This document shows, one piece after another, positions 25,446 through 32,980 of a stretch of 53,236 bases of DNA (position 1 is its first letter; every line of letters starts with the position of its first letter). The position numbers and the translations under genes are program-made. The stretch spans positions 1 to 53,236 of the forward strand of contig JBBSBR010000003.1 in the NCBI GenBank assembly GCA_038251135.1, read 5' to 3'. The notes beneath the pieces are model-generated. The model saw nothing but the letters and a program-made list of their open reading frames with translations, did no database searches and was not told the origin of the DNA. This DNA comes from JBBSBR01 sp038251135. GTDB taxonomy: Bacteria > Patescibacteriota > Saccharimonadia > UBA4664.

Positions 25446-25805
25446 ATGGCAACTCTCTACGACGAAGGCGATCATTATTCGCTAACAAAAATCGATATTC
25501 GGGTGCTGCTTGCACTGCTGGGCGGCCCGCTAAACGGCTACGAGGTGGCGCGGCAGTGCGAACGTGACCACGATTGGGGTAATCGGCCGGTCAATATAGG
25601 CTCAGTGCAGCATTCAATCAAGAGTATGTTGGCACTTATGCTCATCAAGGAACTACCGGGCCGCACAGACGGCCCCGGCAAACCGAGTCGCACATTTAAG
25701 ATCACGACGGTCGGGCGGCAAGTCCTCGGCTGGGAGGTAGAGACAATGAAACATCAGCTGGAACTTATAGAAGAACGTTCTGAGTCCGCCAAAAAGCGCC
25801 CCTAA
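25446..25805 (+). CDS. PadR-like winged-helix transcriptional regulator
   Basis: 119 aa. wHTH core DIRVLLALLGGPLNGYEVAR, then VQHSIKSMLALMLIKELPGR, a wing (FKITTVGRQVL) and a C-terminal dimerising helix. ATG 25446 follows the -10 box by 6 nt with no ribosome site, so the mRNA is probably leaderless. It most likely binds the ATACCAAA..TTTGGTAT palindromes in its own promoter. Confidence 0.8.
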   Translation: MATLYDEGDHYSLTKIDIRVLLALLGGPLNGYEVARQCERDHDWGNRPVNIGSVQHSIKSMLALMLIKELPGRTDGPGKPSRTFKITTVGRQVLGWEVETMKHQLELIEERSESAKKRP

Positions 25806-25815
25806 GGGCGCTTTT
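25791..25815. terminator. Bidirectional terminator between the PadR-like gene and rplT
   Basis: AAAAAGCGCC-cctaagg-GCGCTTTT, overlapping the 3' end of the PadR-like gene. Confidence 0.85.
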
Positions 25816-25840
25816 ATCGTTCACGAGAGGGAAGGGTAAA

Positions 25841-26191
25841 TTACTTGGCGGCTTTGGCTGTCGCCACGACGGCTTCGAAGGCCTTCGGCTCGCGGACGGC
25901 GAGGTCGGCCAAGATCTTGCGGTCGAGGATGACGCCGGCCTTCTTCATCTGGCCCATAAAGGCCGAGTAAGAGATCCCGAACGGGTTCAGCGCGGCGTTG
26001 ATACGGGTAATCCAGAGCCCGCGAAGGTCGCGCTTCATGTTGCGGCGGTCACGGTACTGGTACATGAGTGCCTTGGTGACGGCCTGACGGGCCTGTTTGA
26101 CGCTCGAACGACGTACGAGGCTGTAGCCTTTTGTCTGCTCTCGCAGCTTCTTGTGTTTGGCGTGGCTGGTAACGCCTCGTTTAATTCTCAT
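25841..26191 (-). CDS. rplT: Ribosomal protein L20
   Basis: 116 aa bL20 with the basic N-terminal helix (MRIKRGVTSHAKHKKLREQT) and the globular C-terminal part (RDLRGLWITRINAALNPFGI). Needed for early 50S assembly. Last gene of the infC-rpmI-rplT operon. Confidence 0.97.
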   Translation of the reverse strand: MRIKRGVTSHAKHKKLREQTKGYSLVRRSSVKQARQAVTKALMYQYRDRRNMKRDLRGLWITRINAALNPFGISYSAFMGQMKKAGVILDRKILADLAVREPKAFEAVVATAKAAK

Positions 26192-26217
26192 AATTTACTT
26201 CCTTCTTTCTCTTCTGG

Positions 26218-26418
26218 TTAACGGTAGGATCCGAGCATCTTCTTGACGTTGGCGGTATCGCCAGCGGAGATTTCGAATTCTTTGACGTATTCGCGCTTAG
26301 CCGAGGTCGACTTGTGGGCGAGCATGTGGTTACGGTTGGCGGAACGACGGAGAAGCTTACCGGTGGAGGTAACTTTAATCCGCTTGGCCATTCCCTTGTG
26401 TGTCTTCAGCTTTGGCAT
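26218..26418 (-). CDS. rpmI: Ribosomal protein L35
   Basis: 66 aa bL35 (MPKLKTHKGMAKRIKVT). Its start lies 44 nt inside the infC frame, an unusually large overlap. An AAGAAAG ribosome site sits in the infC coding region, so translation is probably coupled. Confidence 0.96.
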   Translation of the reverse strand: MPKLKTHKGMAKRIKVTSTGKLLRRSANRNHMLAHKSTSAKREYVKEFEISAGDTANVKKMLGSYR

Positions 26419-26923
26419 CTTTCTTCATCCCTACTATCATATTAAGATCACGGCCGGTCATTATTGGAGATTGCTCCTGTACGGCAACGTCCGAGAGAGC
26501 TTCCATGACCCGGTCCAGAATTTCTCGTCCGAGTTGCGGGCGAGAAATCTCGCGGCCGCGGAAGCGTAGGCTTATCTTGACCTTGTCGCCCTGGTCCAGG
26601 AACTTGCGTGCCCGTTTCAGTTTGACGTCCAGATCGTGTTGGCCGATCTTGAGGCCGAGGCGAACCTCTTTGATTTCAACCTGCTTTTGATTCTTCTTGC
26701 TTTTGGCAAGCTGCTTGGTCTGTTCGTAACGGTATTTACCCCAATCGAGGATTTTGGCTACGGGAGGTTGGGCGTTGGGAGCGATTTCCGCCAGATCCAA
26801 TCCCGCCTCGGCGGCGGCTGCTAACGCTTCACTGAGCGTGACAACGCCGAGCTGTGAACCATCGACATCGACCAAACGTACTGTTTGGGCAGATATTTCT
26901 CGGTTCAATCGGATTTTATTGAT
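26375..26923 (-). CDS. infC: Translation initiation factor IF-3
   Basis: 182 aa if it starts at ATC 26923. N-domain (INKIRLNREISAQTVRLVDV), linker (KYRYEQTKQLAKSKKNQK) and C-domain (KEVRLGLKIGQHDLDVKLKRA). There is no ATG, GTG or TTG at the conserved N-terminus. The only near alternative is a TTG 42 nt upstream without a ribosome site, while AAGGAG lies 8 nt before ATC. IF-3 rejects AUU/AUC starts, which lets it repress itself; this is known for AUU in E. coli. The acidic tail overlaps rpmI. Confidence 0.93.
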   Translation of the reverse strand: MNKIRLNREISAQTVRLVDVDGSQLGVVTLSEALAAAAEAGLDLAEIAPNAQPPVAKILDWGKYRYEQTKQLAKSKKNQKQVEIKEVRLGLKIGQHDLDVKLKRARKFLDQGDKVKISLRFRGREISRPQLGREILDRVMEALSDVAVQEQSPIMTGRDLNMIVGMKKDAKAEDTQGNGQAD

Positions 26924-26986
26924 CTGTCGTACTCCTTCAAAAGCTCCGTAGTAATATACCAGCAATGCCTACGTAAAGTCAACGGC

Positions 26987-27859
26987 TCAGGTTCGAAGTC
27001 CCATCGCCAACTTCTCGGTTATAAATTTCACGCGGCGATCGGTGAGGCGGATGGCGATCGGGGTGCGTGAGGCCACCTTGCCGTCGACCATGATCCCGGA
27101 GACCGGTTTGGTCTCGATTACGACGCGAACGGCCAGGAAGCGGGTGGTAGCCTCCTCTTCGAGGGGCGACGTTCCGTGCTTGATGAGCTGCCAGAGGTAG
27201 CTGCCGAGCTGGCGTCCGCCCGGGCGATCGCTGATCGAGACCAGGAGTTTATTGTCGGCGAGGGGGTTGATGAATTTCTGATTAGCAATTGAGAGCGAGA
27301 AGAGGTCGCATTCGAGGCTGAAATCATCGTCGGCTTTGATGACGGCATGCAGGCTTTCGAACGAACGGGCAGTGCCCCAGCCGCGGCGGAGCTGAGCGAT
27401 ACGCGCGCGCCAGCCGGTTGCCGCGATGTCGATGCGTTTGTCGAGATCGGTCTCGAAGCCGAGAGTGAGAGTCGATAGGAAGTATTGCTGGCCGGCGGCA
27501 ATCAGGCTAAACGACGACAGCCGACGGGCGGCCAAGACTTTGCACGCCTGTTGCCAGCTCTCGATTCCAAATTGACGGGCTAACCGATTATTGCTCCCCG
27601 TAGGTATTATACCGATTGCAACCTTCTCATCGCGAATGCCGTTCATAACTTCATTCACAGTATCGTCGCCGCCGACCGCCACGATCGTAGTGTGGCCTTT
27701 GGCGACCGCCTCGGCCGCCATCTTGGTGGCTTCGCCGGGTCCGGTCGTGTGAGCCCACTCGCCGCGGATACCAAGCTCATCCAGCCGCGAACGGATCTTC
27801 TCTTCGAGATGGGTGATTTGTCCGCGTCCGGCGGCGGAATTCACGACGTAGTAGTACAT
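26987..27859 (-). CDS. YegS/DagK-like lipid kinase
   Basis: 290 aa diacylglycerol-kinase catalytic-domain protein: VNSAAGRGQ, AVGGDDTVNEVMNGI (usual GGDGTVNE, here GGDD), GIIPTGSNNRLARQF. It would phosphorylate a membrane lipid with ATP. The Gly-to-Asp change in the nucleotide loop may affect activity. It is followed by bactofilin and DUF4446 genes in a likely envelope operon on this strand. Confidence 0.85.
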   Translation of the reverse strand: MYYYVVNSAAGRGQITHLEEKIRSRLDELGIRGEWAHTTGPGEATKMAAEAVAKGHTTIVAVGGDDTVNEVMNGIRDEKVAIGIIPTGSNNRLARQFGIESWQQACKVLAARRLSSFSLIAAGQQYFLSTLTLGFETDLDKRIDIAATGWRARIAQLRRGWGTARSFESLHAVIKADDDFSLECDLFSLSIANQKFINPLADNKLLVSISDRPGGRQLGSYLWQLIKHGTSPLEEEATTRFLAVRVVIETKPVSGIMVDGKVASRTPIAIRLTDRRVKFITEKLAMGLRT

Positions 27860-27865
27860 TGGTCC

Positions 27866-28249
27866 TTAATCCTCGTGATCTTCGGGAAGTCCCAGCTGCG
27901 GAGCTGAGATTACCCGGCTTCGACCTTCAAATTGGCCGCCGTTGGCAATGCTGAGGCCGGCCGACCCGACATCCCCGTGCACTTGACCGGATTCGGTGAT
28001 GGAAGCCTCGCCCTGCGCCAGGATATTGCCGGTAAGAGTACCGCCAACCACAACGTTGAGAGCCGCAATATTGGCCTTAATAACGGCATTAACGCCGAGT
28101 GTAACGTCACCGACGGTCTTGATGTCGCCGGTTACCTCGCCGTCGATAAAGATGTCGCCCTCGCTGTAAAGGTTACCGGTTACAACGACTCCCGGTCCGA
28201 TGATGGTGTCGGCTCCCGTTACTCCCAATGCGTCTGTGCGTCGTGCCAT
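27866..28249 (-). CDS. Bactofilin (DUF583)
   Basis: 127 aa. The bactofilin beta-helix repeat is clear: VVVTGNLYSEGDIFIDGEVT, GDIKTVGDVTLG and on to VHGDV. It polymerises without nucleotide into filaments at the membrane and organises wall enzymes. Only 6 nt from the lipid kinase and 16 nt from the DUF4446 gene, so these are probably co-transcribed. Confidence 0.93.
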   Translation of the reverse strand: MARRTDALGVTGADTIIGPGVVVTGNLYSEGDIFIDGEVTGDIKTVGDVTLGVNAVIKANIAALNVVVGGTLTGNILAQGEASITESGQVHGDVGSAGLSIANGGQFEGRSRVISAPQLGLPEDHED

Positions 28250-28265
28250 GATCGTAAGGCTCCTC

Positions 28266-28754
28266 TTAGTCGGTTTTGGTCGGTAACTCGGGTATGCGCT
28301 TCTCGGCGAGGCTCAAAGCCTGTTTTTCCTCTTGAGAGAGGCTGTATTTACTCTCACCAAAGTCAACCGGCTTCACATAGACCCGCGTACCTTGTCGACC
28401 GTGGATGCTCGTCAGAACGTAGCCTGAATTGTGGGCGTCGAGGACGGCCAGGCTGAAGCTCTGATCGCCGCCGGTATCGCCAAAGGGGTTGAAACGGATC
28501 AGGGCTATCTTCTGCGAGGCGACGCTGTTGGTGACGGAGAGCCGCTCATATTCGGTTTCGAGCTCGCTGAGGCGCATATCTACCTCGTCCACCCGCTTGA
28601 GGTGTCCGGCGAGGGTTGTCTCGAGGGAGTGTTCGCTGACGCCGCCGAGAGCGGTCTCAAAGCGGCTCGTGAGACGCTTAAGTCTGACGATCGCCACGAT
28701 CGCGGCCGCTAGGCCCAGAATCCCTACAAGCAGGGCCGATATTGTAATTAACAT
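28266..28754 (-). CDS. DUF4446 membrane-anchored protein
   Basis: 162 aa. An N-terminal membrane helix (2-24), a coiled coil (about 28-75), then the DUF4446 core (KIALIRFNPFGDTGGDQSFS, SIHGRQGTRVYVKPV). Function unknown; common in Firmicutes and CPR and often near cell-division or wall genes. First gene of the bactofilin operon. Confidence 0.88.
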   Translation of the reverse strand: MLITISALLVGILGLAAAIVAIVRLKRLTSRFETALGGVSEHSLETTLAGHLKRVDEVDMRLSELETEYERLSVTNSVASQKIALIRFNPFGDTGGDQSFSLAVLDAHNSGYVLTSIHGRQGTRVYVKPVDFGESKYSLSQEEKQALSLAEKRIPELPTKTD

Positions 28755-28807
28755 ACGCTTAAAAACATCCGTTTCTTCGTTTTTAAGTATGCTACAATAC
28801 GCACATT

Positions 28808-29095
28808 ATGGCAAAGAAGAAGAATCAGTCGAAGAAGCATCGCTTCAAATACACCGAAGCACCAACTGAATCCGCAACCGCTGTCGGTACGCCGGCCGAC
28901 GAAGCTAAGGCCAAAACCGTTTCGGCATCGGTTCGCCCGAGCCAGGATTCAGAGCGTGACTTCTCCTACGTATCGCGAGACCTCAGGCGTATCGCAGTTT
29001 TGGCCGTGTGCTTGGTACTGCTCGAGGTAGGCTTGGCGTATATGTTCAATCACACCGGACTCGGTTCGACGGTCGACAACCTCATTAAGCTCTAG
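28808..29095 (+). CDS. Small single-pass membrane protein
   Basis: 95 aa: a lysine-rich start (MAKKKNQSKKHRF), a disordered middle, one membrane helix (about 61-83, RRIAVLAVCLVLLEVGLAYM) and a short outside tail. TACAAT lies 9 nt before the ATG (short leader). Its end overlaps the convergent comM by 11 nt. No family recognised. Confidence 0.6.
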   Translation: MAKKKNQSKKHRFKYTEAPTESATAVGTPADEAKAKTVSASVRPSQDSERDFSYVSRDLRRIAVLAVCLVLLEVGLAYMFNHTGLGSTVDNLIKL

Positions 29096-30596
29096 CCCGA
29101 TACTGCAGCGCCTCGGTGAAGTGGGGAAGTTGGATATCGGCCGATTGTTCGAGGTCCGCAATCGTGCGGGCGACCTTCAGAACGCGGTTGTATGATCGCG
29201 CGGAGAGCCGCAGTTGACCGACGGCTTGCCGGGCCAAATTTGTGAGCTCGGATGTGAGCTTGCAATAGGTACGAATATGAACATTGGTCATTTGCGAGTT
29301 GGTTTGGACCGCGGGCTCGTGCTCATAGCGTGCCGCCTGCAACCGGCGCGCCTCCAAGACCCGCCGGGCGGTTATCGAGCTTGGCTCGGAGGCTTGCCCG
29401 GCTATTAGCTGGTCGCGGTCCACGCGGGCAACGTCGACGCAGAGGTCGATGCGGTCAATGAGGGGCCCCGAGATGCGCTGCTGATAGCGGATAACCTGAG
29501 CCGGAGTGCAGGTGCAGGCCTGCAACGGATCGCCGGCGTAGCCGCAAGGGCAGGGGTTACGGGTTGCCACGAGCATAAAATCGGCGGGGAAGGTGACCGC
29601 ACGCAGAGCCCGGGCGACCGTAACCTGCCCGTCTTCGAGGGGCTGGCGGAGTACTTCGAGGACACTGCGGGGAAATTCGGGCAGTTCATCGAGAAAAAGC
29701 ACGCCGCGATGGCTGAGGCTGATCTCGCCGGGCCGCGGAATCGCACCTCCCCCGATGAGTGCAACGCTGGAGGCGGTATGGTGGGGCGCCCGGAAGGGAC
29801 GTTCGCGGATAACCCCGTCGGCGTTGAGTCCCGCCAGGCTATAGATGCGGGTGACCTCGATCATTTCCGGGAAGGTGAGCGGCGGCAGGATGCCCAAAAG
29901 GGCCTTGCTGAGCATGGTTTTGCCGGATCCGGGAGGGCCGGACATGAGTATATTGTGGCCGCCGGCGGCTGCGATCTCCAAAGCGCGCTTAGCCTGCTGC
30001 TGGCCGTAGATCGAGGAGAGATCAGTGCAGGATTGAGGCGAAATTGAATGGTGTTCCGTAGCTATATTTACAACACTTATGGTTAGTTCGCCGACCAGAT
30101 GGCGGTATAATTCGTGGAGCGATTGAACCGGATAGACCGCAATATCTCCGAGCAGGGCGGCCTCTTCGGCATTATCAGCCGAAACATAGACCGATTTGTA
30201 GCCCAGCGTCGCTGCGAGCTGGGCGGCGAGCAGCGCTCCGCGGACAGGGCGCAACGTACCGTCCAGCGCCAGCTCACCTAGAAATATCGCCTCGTTTACG
30301 GAGCTTTGCTCAATCTGGCCGCTCGCGACGAGTACGGCGACGGCCATCCCCAGATCGTAGCCGGTTCCGTCTTTCGGCAGATCGGCCGGGGCGAGGTTAA
30401 GGGTGAGGCGTTTCTGGGGCAAAACCAGGCCGCTGTTGCGAATAGCGCTGCGAACGCGCTCCTTGGATTCATCGATGGCCTTGTCGGCGAGGCCGACGAC
30501 TACAAATCCAGGCAAGCCGTTGGCTAAATCGCACTCAATATCGACCATATGTCCTTCGAGACTCAACAGGGCGGCAGCGTGAATATGGGCTAGCAT
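29085..30596 (-). CDS. comM: ComM / YifB-family AAA+ Mg-chelatase-like helicase
   Basis: 503 aa. An N-terminal ChlI-like domain (IDESKERVRSAIRNSGL), AAA+ core with Walker A GPPGSGKT (220-227), VLFLDELPEF, ATRNPCPCG and a C-terminal domain (LRLSARSYNRVLKVARTIAD). ComM promotes branch migration during natural transformation. Start 30596 has CGGAG upstream; the 33-nt extension is unsupported. The promoter carries a GTTC-N7-GTTC repeat. Confidence 0.95.
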   Translation of the reverse strand: MLAHIHAAALLSLEGHMVDIECDLANGLPGFVVVGLADKAIDESKERVRSAIRNSGLVLPQKRLTLNLAPADLPKDGTGYDLGMAVAVLVASGQIEQSSVNEAIFLGELALDGTLRPVRGALLAAQLAATLGYKSVYVSADNAEEAALLGDIAVYPVQSLHELYRHLVGELTISVVNIATEHHSISPQSCTDLSSIYGQQQAKRALEIAAAGGHNILMSGPPGSGKTMLSKALLGILPPLTFPEMIEVTRIYSLAGLNADGVIRERPFRAPHHTASSVALIGGGAIPRPGEISLSHRGVLFLDELPEFPRSVLEVLRQPLEDGQVTVARALRAVTFPADFMLVATRNPCPCGYAGDPLQACTCTPAQVIRYQQRISGPLIDRIDLCVDVARVDRDQLIAGQASEPSSITARRVLEARRLQAARYEHEPAVQTNSQMTNVHIRTYCKLTSELTNLARQAVGQLRLSARSYNRVLKVARTIADLEQSADIQLPHFTEALQYRARA

Positions 30597-30629
30597 GATT
30601 GACTCCGGTAAAATATAATTATCTCCCAA

Positions 30630-30675
30630 CTCACCTCATTACGTCGATAATACCGAACACAAGCCGAACAGTCAA
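30630..30675 (-). promoter_or_regulatory. comM promoter with GTTC-N7-GTTC direct repeat
   Basis: On the minus strand: -35 TTGACT (30670-30675), a 17-nt spacer starting GTTCGGCTTGTGTTCGG, -10 TATTAT (30647-30652), then ATCGAC..ATGAGGTGAG. GTTC-N7-GTTC is the form of the alphaproteobacterial LexA (SOS) box. The same arrangement occurs at 7345-7390. Confidence 0.8.
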
Positions 30676-30754
30676 GCGGAATTTGATAAAGCATAGCGTT
30701 ATTGTTGTCAGTAGTTATTGACTTTCGTTGCATAAATCAGGTATACTGTACTAC

Positions 30755-31543
30755 ATGAATGAAGAGCAGCTAATCTCCCATATTGAAGAACTCGGCCTCT
30801 CCAACAAGGAGGCGCGCGTCTATGTAGCCTGTCTTAAGACGGGCGCCGCTTCGGTCCAGCGCATCGCCGACCAGTCGGGCATAAAGCGCGTTACGACTTA
30901 CGTAATCCTTGAGTCGCTGGTCGGTCTCGGCCTCGTGTCGCAGGCGATCAAAGGCAAGAAGACGCTCTTTATGGCTGAAGATCCGTCAAATCTCCGCCGC
31001 ATCATTGAGAAGCGCGAGCAGGAACTGGCCGAGCAGAAGGTCAACTTCGAGCAGGCGTTACCGGGTCTGCTCGGGTTGAAATTGCTGCCGCAAGACACCC
31101 CGAACGTGAAGTTTTACGATAGCGTCGACGGTATCAAGGGCGTTATGAAGACATTTCTGGCCATTCACAAAAAAGACGCCGCCGGCGGTATCTACGGCAT
31201 CACCAATGTCGATCAGCTCTATGTATTCTTCCCTGAGATCCGGTCCAGCGGCGGCAACCCGGCCCGCATTAGCGAGGGCGTGCATAGCCAAATTATTTAT
31301 ACGAGCAGCGAGGGGCCGATCTACAAAGGCACCGATGAGGCGAGGAACCGCGAGTCGCGCTGGGTACCGGCCGATAAGTATCCGTTGACGAGCGATATTA
31401 CGATTGTCGGCAGCCACATTATTATGCTTTCACTCACCGGACCGCAACCGATCGGCATCACGATCGACAGCCGCGATATAGCCTTGGGGCTTACGGCTTT
31501 CTTTAAGCTGGCTTGGGAAGCGGCTGAACAATATAACAAATAA
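30755..31543 (+). CDS. TrmB-family transcriptional regulator
   Basis: 262 aa. N-terminal wHTH (LGLSNKEARVYVACLKTGAA, RIADQSGIKRVTTYVILESL), a helical linker (EKREQELAEQKVNFEQAL) and an effector domain (FYDSVDGIKGVMKTFL). The TrmB family usually senses sugars. Promoter TTGACT (30718-30723), 18 nt, TATACT (30742-30747); the ATG lies 7 nt after the -10 with no ribosome site, so it is probably leaderless. Divergent from comM. Confidence 0.85.
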   Translation: MNEEQLISHIEELGLSNKEARVYVACLKTGAASVQRIADQSGIKRVTTYVILESLVGLGLVSQAIKGKKTLFMAEDPSNLRRIIEKREQELAEQKVNFEQALPGLLGLKLLPQDTPNVKFYDSVDGIKGVMKTFLAIHKKDAAGGIYGITNVDQLYVFFPEIRSSGGNPARISEGVHSQIIYTSSEGPIYKGTDEARNRESRWVPADKYPLTSDITIVGSHIIMLSLTGPQPIGITIDSRDIALGLTAFFKLAWEAAEQYNK

Positions 31544-31617
31544 GCGTTCACTTATAACGTTCCCCTTTGTACTCATGAACCGTTGACCAAAAACCAACTA
31601 TATGTTAGATTGGTTGT

Positions 31618-32010
31618 GTTCACGCACCACGAAACGTGGTGCCTGAGACTTGGACCGCGTCCGCGGCCTCGACCTGCACCAGGCGGCGATCGAAGGAGAG
31701 AGAGATGGGTAACTGATGTTCATCATCAGATTTATTCGACCCTCTGTCTCCCTGGACTCTGCCAAGCGGCTGATGTAGCTGCGTCAGGCAGAGACTTGGG
31801 GACACCATGCTTTGTGAGCCCTTACCCCAAGTCGGGGCTCGCAAAGGGGGAACGCGGACTGCGCAGTCCTAGATCCCGTATCCAAGTAGGCGAGGTCGGT
31901 AGACCTACCTCCACGTCGGCGCTGTCGGCCTCGTCTACTTGCATTTCAGCCCGATCCTCTTACGAGAGGGTAATTTCGCCCCCATCTTGGATCCCAAGAT
32001 GGGGTCTTTT
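31618..32010 (+). ncRNA. Unassigned structured RNA (~390 nt)
   Basis: A promoter (TTGACC 31583-31588, 17 nt, TAGATT 31606-31611) and a strong terminator (CCCCATCTTGG/CCAAGATGGGG, TCTTTT, 31980-32010) bound a stretch full of perfect hairpins: GCACCAC-gaaa-GTGGTGC, CTGATG/CATCAG, CTCTGCC..GGCAGAG enclosing GCGGCT/AGCTGC, GAGCCC/GGGCTC, GGACT/AGTCC, AAGTAG-CGAGG/CCTCG-CTACTT and CCTCT/AGAGG. A long frame (31583-32593) crosses the terminator and the next gene, so it is not coding. tmRNA and RNase P RNA are elsewhere in the window. Confidence 0.65.
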
Positions 32011-32014
32011 CGTA

Positions 32015-32980
32015 TCAGAGCCGGTTGTTGTACCAAAGGGCGGCATACTCGGGCAAAACGGGATTGGTAATTATACCGGTGCCCATTTCGGCGCCGGCGT
32101 ACTCTTTGTGGCGGCGAGGCTCCAGTTTGATGATCAAGTGATGGTTGAGGCCGTCGATTGCTTCCTGGATGTGGTAATTGAAACTCATATTGGCACTGTC
32201 GAGGCGGGCCGCGACGTGGCGGAGACTGCTGGCGAGCGAGTGCAGCTCGCCGACGCCAAGTTCATTAAACAAGCTTACGTGACGGCGCGGCATAAACCAG
32301 ACTTCATACATGTGCGCCGAGGCGTAGGGAGTAACGGCCACCAGATGCTTATCGGCATAGATAACCCTGACCTTTTGCGACTCCTCCCATTGCACCACGT
32401 CGCAGATGGCACAAGATCCGTTCTCGGCGTAATAATGGGTGAAAGCGTCGCTCTCGGCGACAATGCGCGGCGGTACCAGCGGCAAAGCATATATCTGGCA
32501 GTGCGCATGGGAGACACTCGCTCCGGCGATCGGTCCGTCGTTCTTGAAAACCAAGACGTAGCGAATGCCGGGGGTAGCCTTGAGAGCGGTTAGGCGCTGA
32601 CGGTAGGCTTCGAAAATCAGTTCGATATTCTCGAGACTGAGCTCGGAGAATTCGCGGTCGTGGTCGGGGGTGTTGATGACGACCTCAGTCGTTCCGTATG
32701 CCTTGGGATTATTGAAGTTCAGTTGCGAGAAGAGGTTGGTCACGACCTTGACCTGCCAATTCTTGGGTCCGGGTTGGGCAAACTTGCTAGGCTCGGCATT
32801 GTTGCAGAACGGACAGTGGGGGTTTGGGATCTTGTGAGGCTCGGGCTCAGCTGATCCGGAAAAGGCATCCGGGCGCTGGTTTCGCCTGGGCGCCATAATC
32901 ACATATCGATCGAGATAGTAGTGCTTACGTATCTCGGAGCTAGGGGTTTCGGGATTCGATGGTGGCAGCTTTGGTTTCAC
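32015..32980 (-). CDS. Galactose-1-phosphate uridylyltransferase-like (GalT, HIT superfamily)
   Basis: About 321 aa. GalT N-terminus EIRKHYYLDRYVIMAPRRNQ, zinc knuckles CPFC and CAIC, and the catalytic HxH in SHAHCQIYALP; a second half carries YEVWFMPRRH. It transfers UMP between UDP-sugars and hexose-1-phosphates. No good ATG; GTG 32980, with GGAG upstream, is proposed, overlapping the upstream gene by 41 nt. Likely last gene of a three-gene glycan operon. Confidence 0.82.
   Translation of the reverse strand: MKPKLPPSNPETPSSEIRKHYYLDRYVIMAPRRNQRPDAFSGSAEPEPHKIPNPHCPFCNNAEPSKFAQPGPKNWQVKVVTNLFSQLNFNNPKAYGTTEVVINTPDHDREFSELSLENIELIFEAYRQRLTALKATPGIRYVLVFKNDGPIAGASVSHAHCQIYALPLVPPRIVAESDAFTHYYAENGSCAICDVVQWEESQKVRVIYADKHLVAVTPYASAHMYEVWFMPRRHVSLFNELGVGELHSLASSLRHVAARLDSANMSFNYHIQEAIDGLNHHLIIKLEPRRHKEYAGAEMGTGIITNPVLPEYAALWYNNRL

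Noticed and set aside
25245..25475. 76-codon minus-strand frame
   Set aside because: It overlaps the double palindromic operator and the PadR-like start; it has no ribosome site.
31583..32593. 336-codon plus-strand frame
   Set aside because: It runs over the structured RNA, crosses its terminator and continues antisense to the GalT-like gene.
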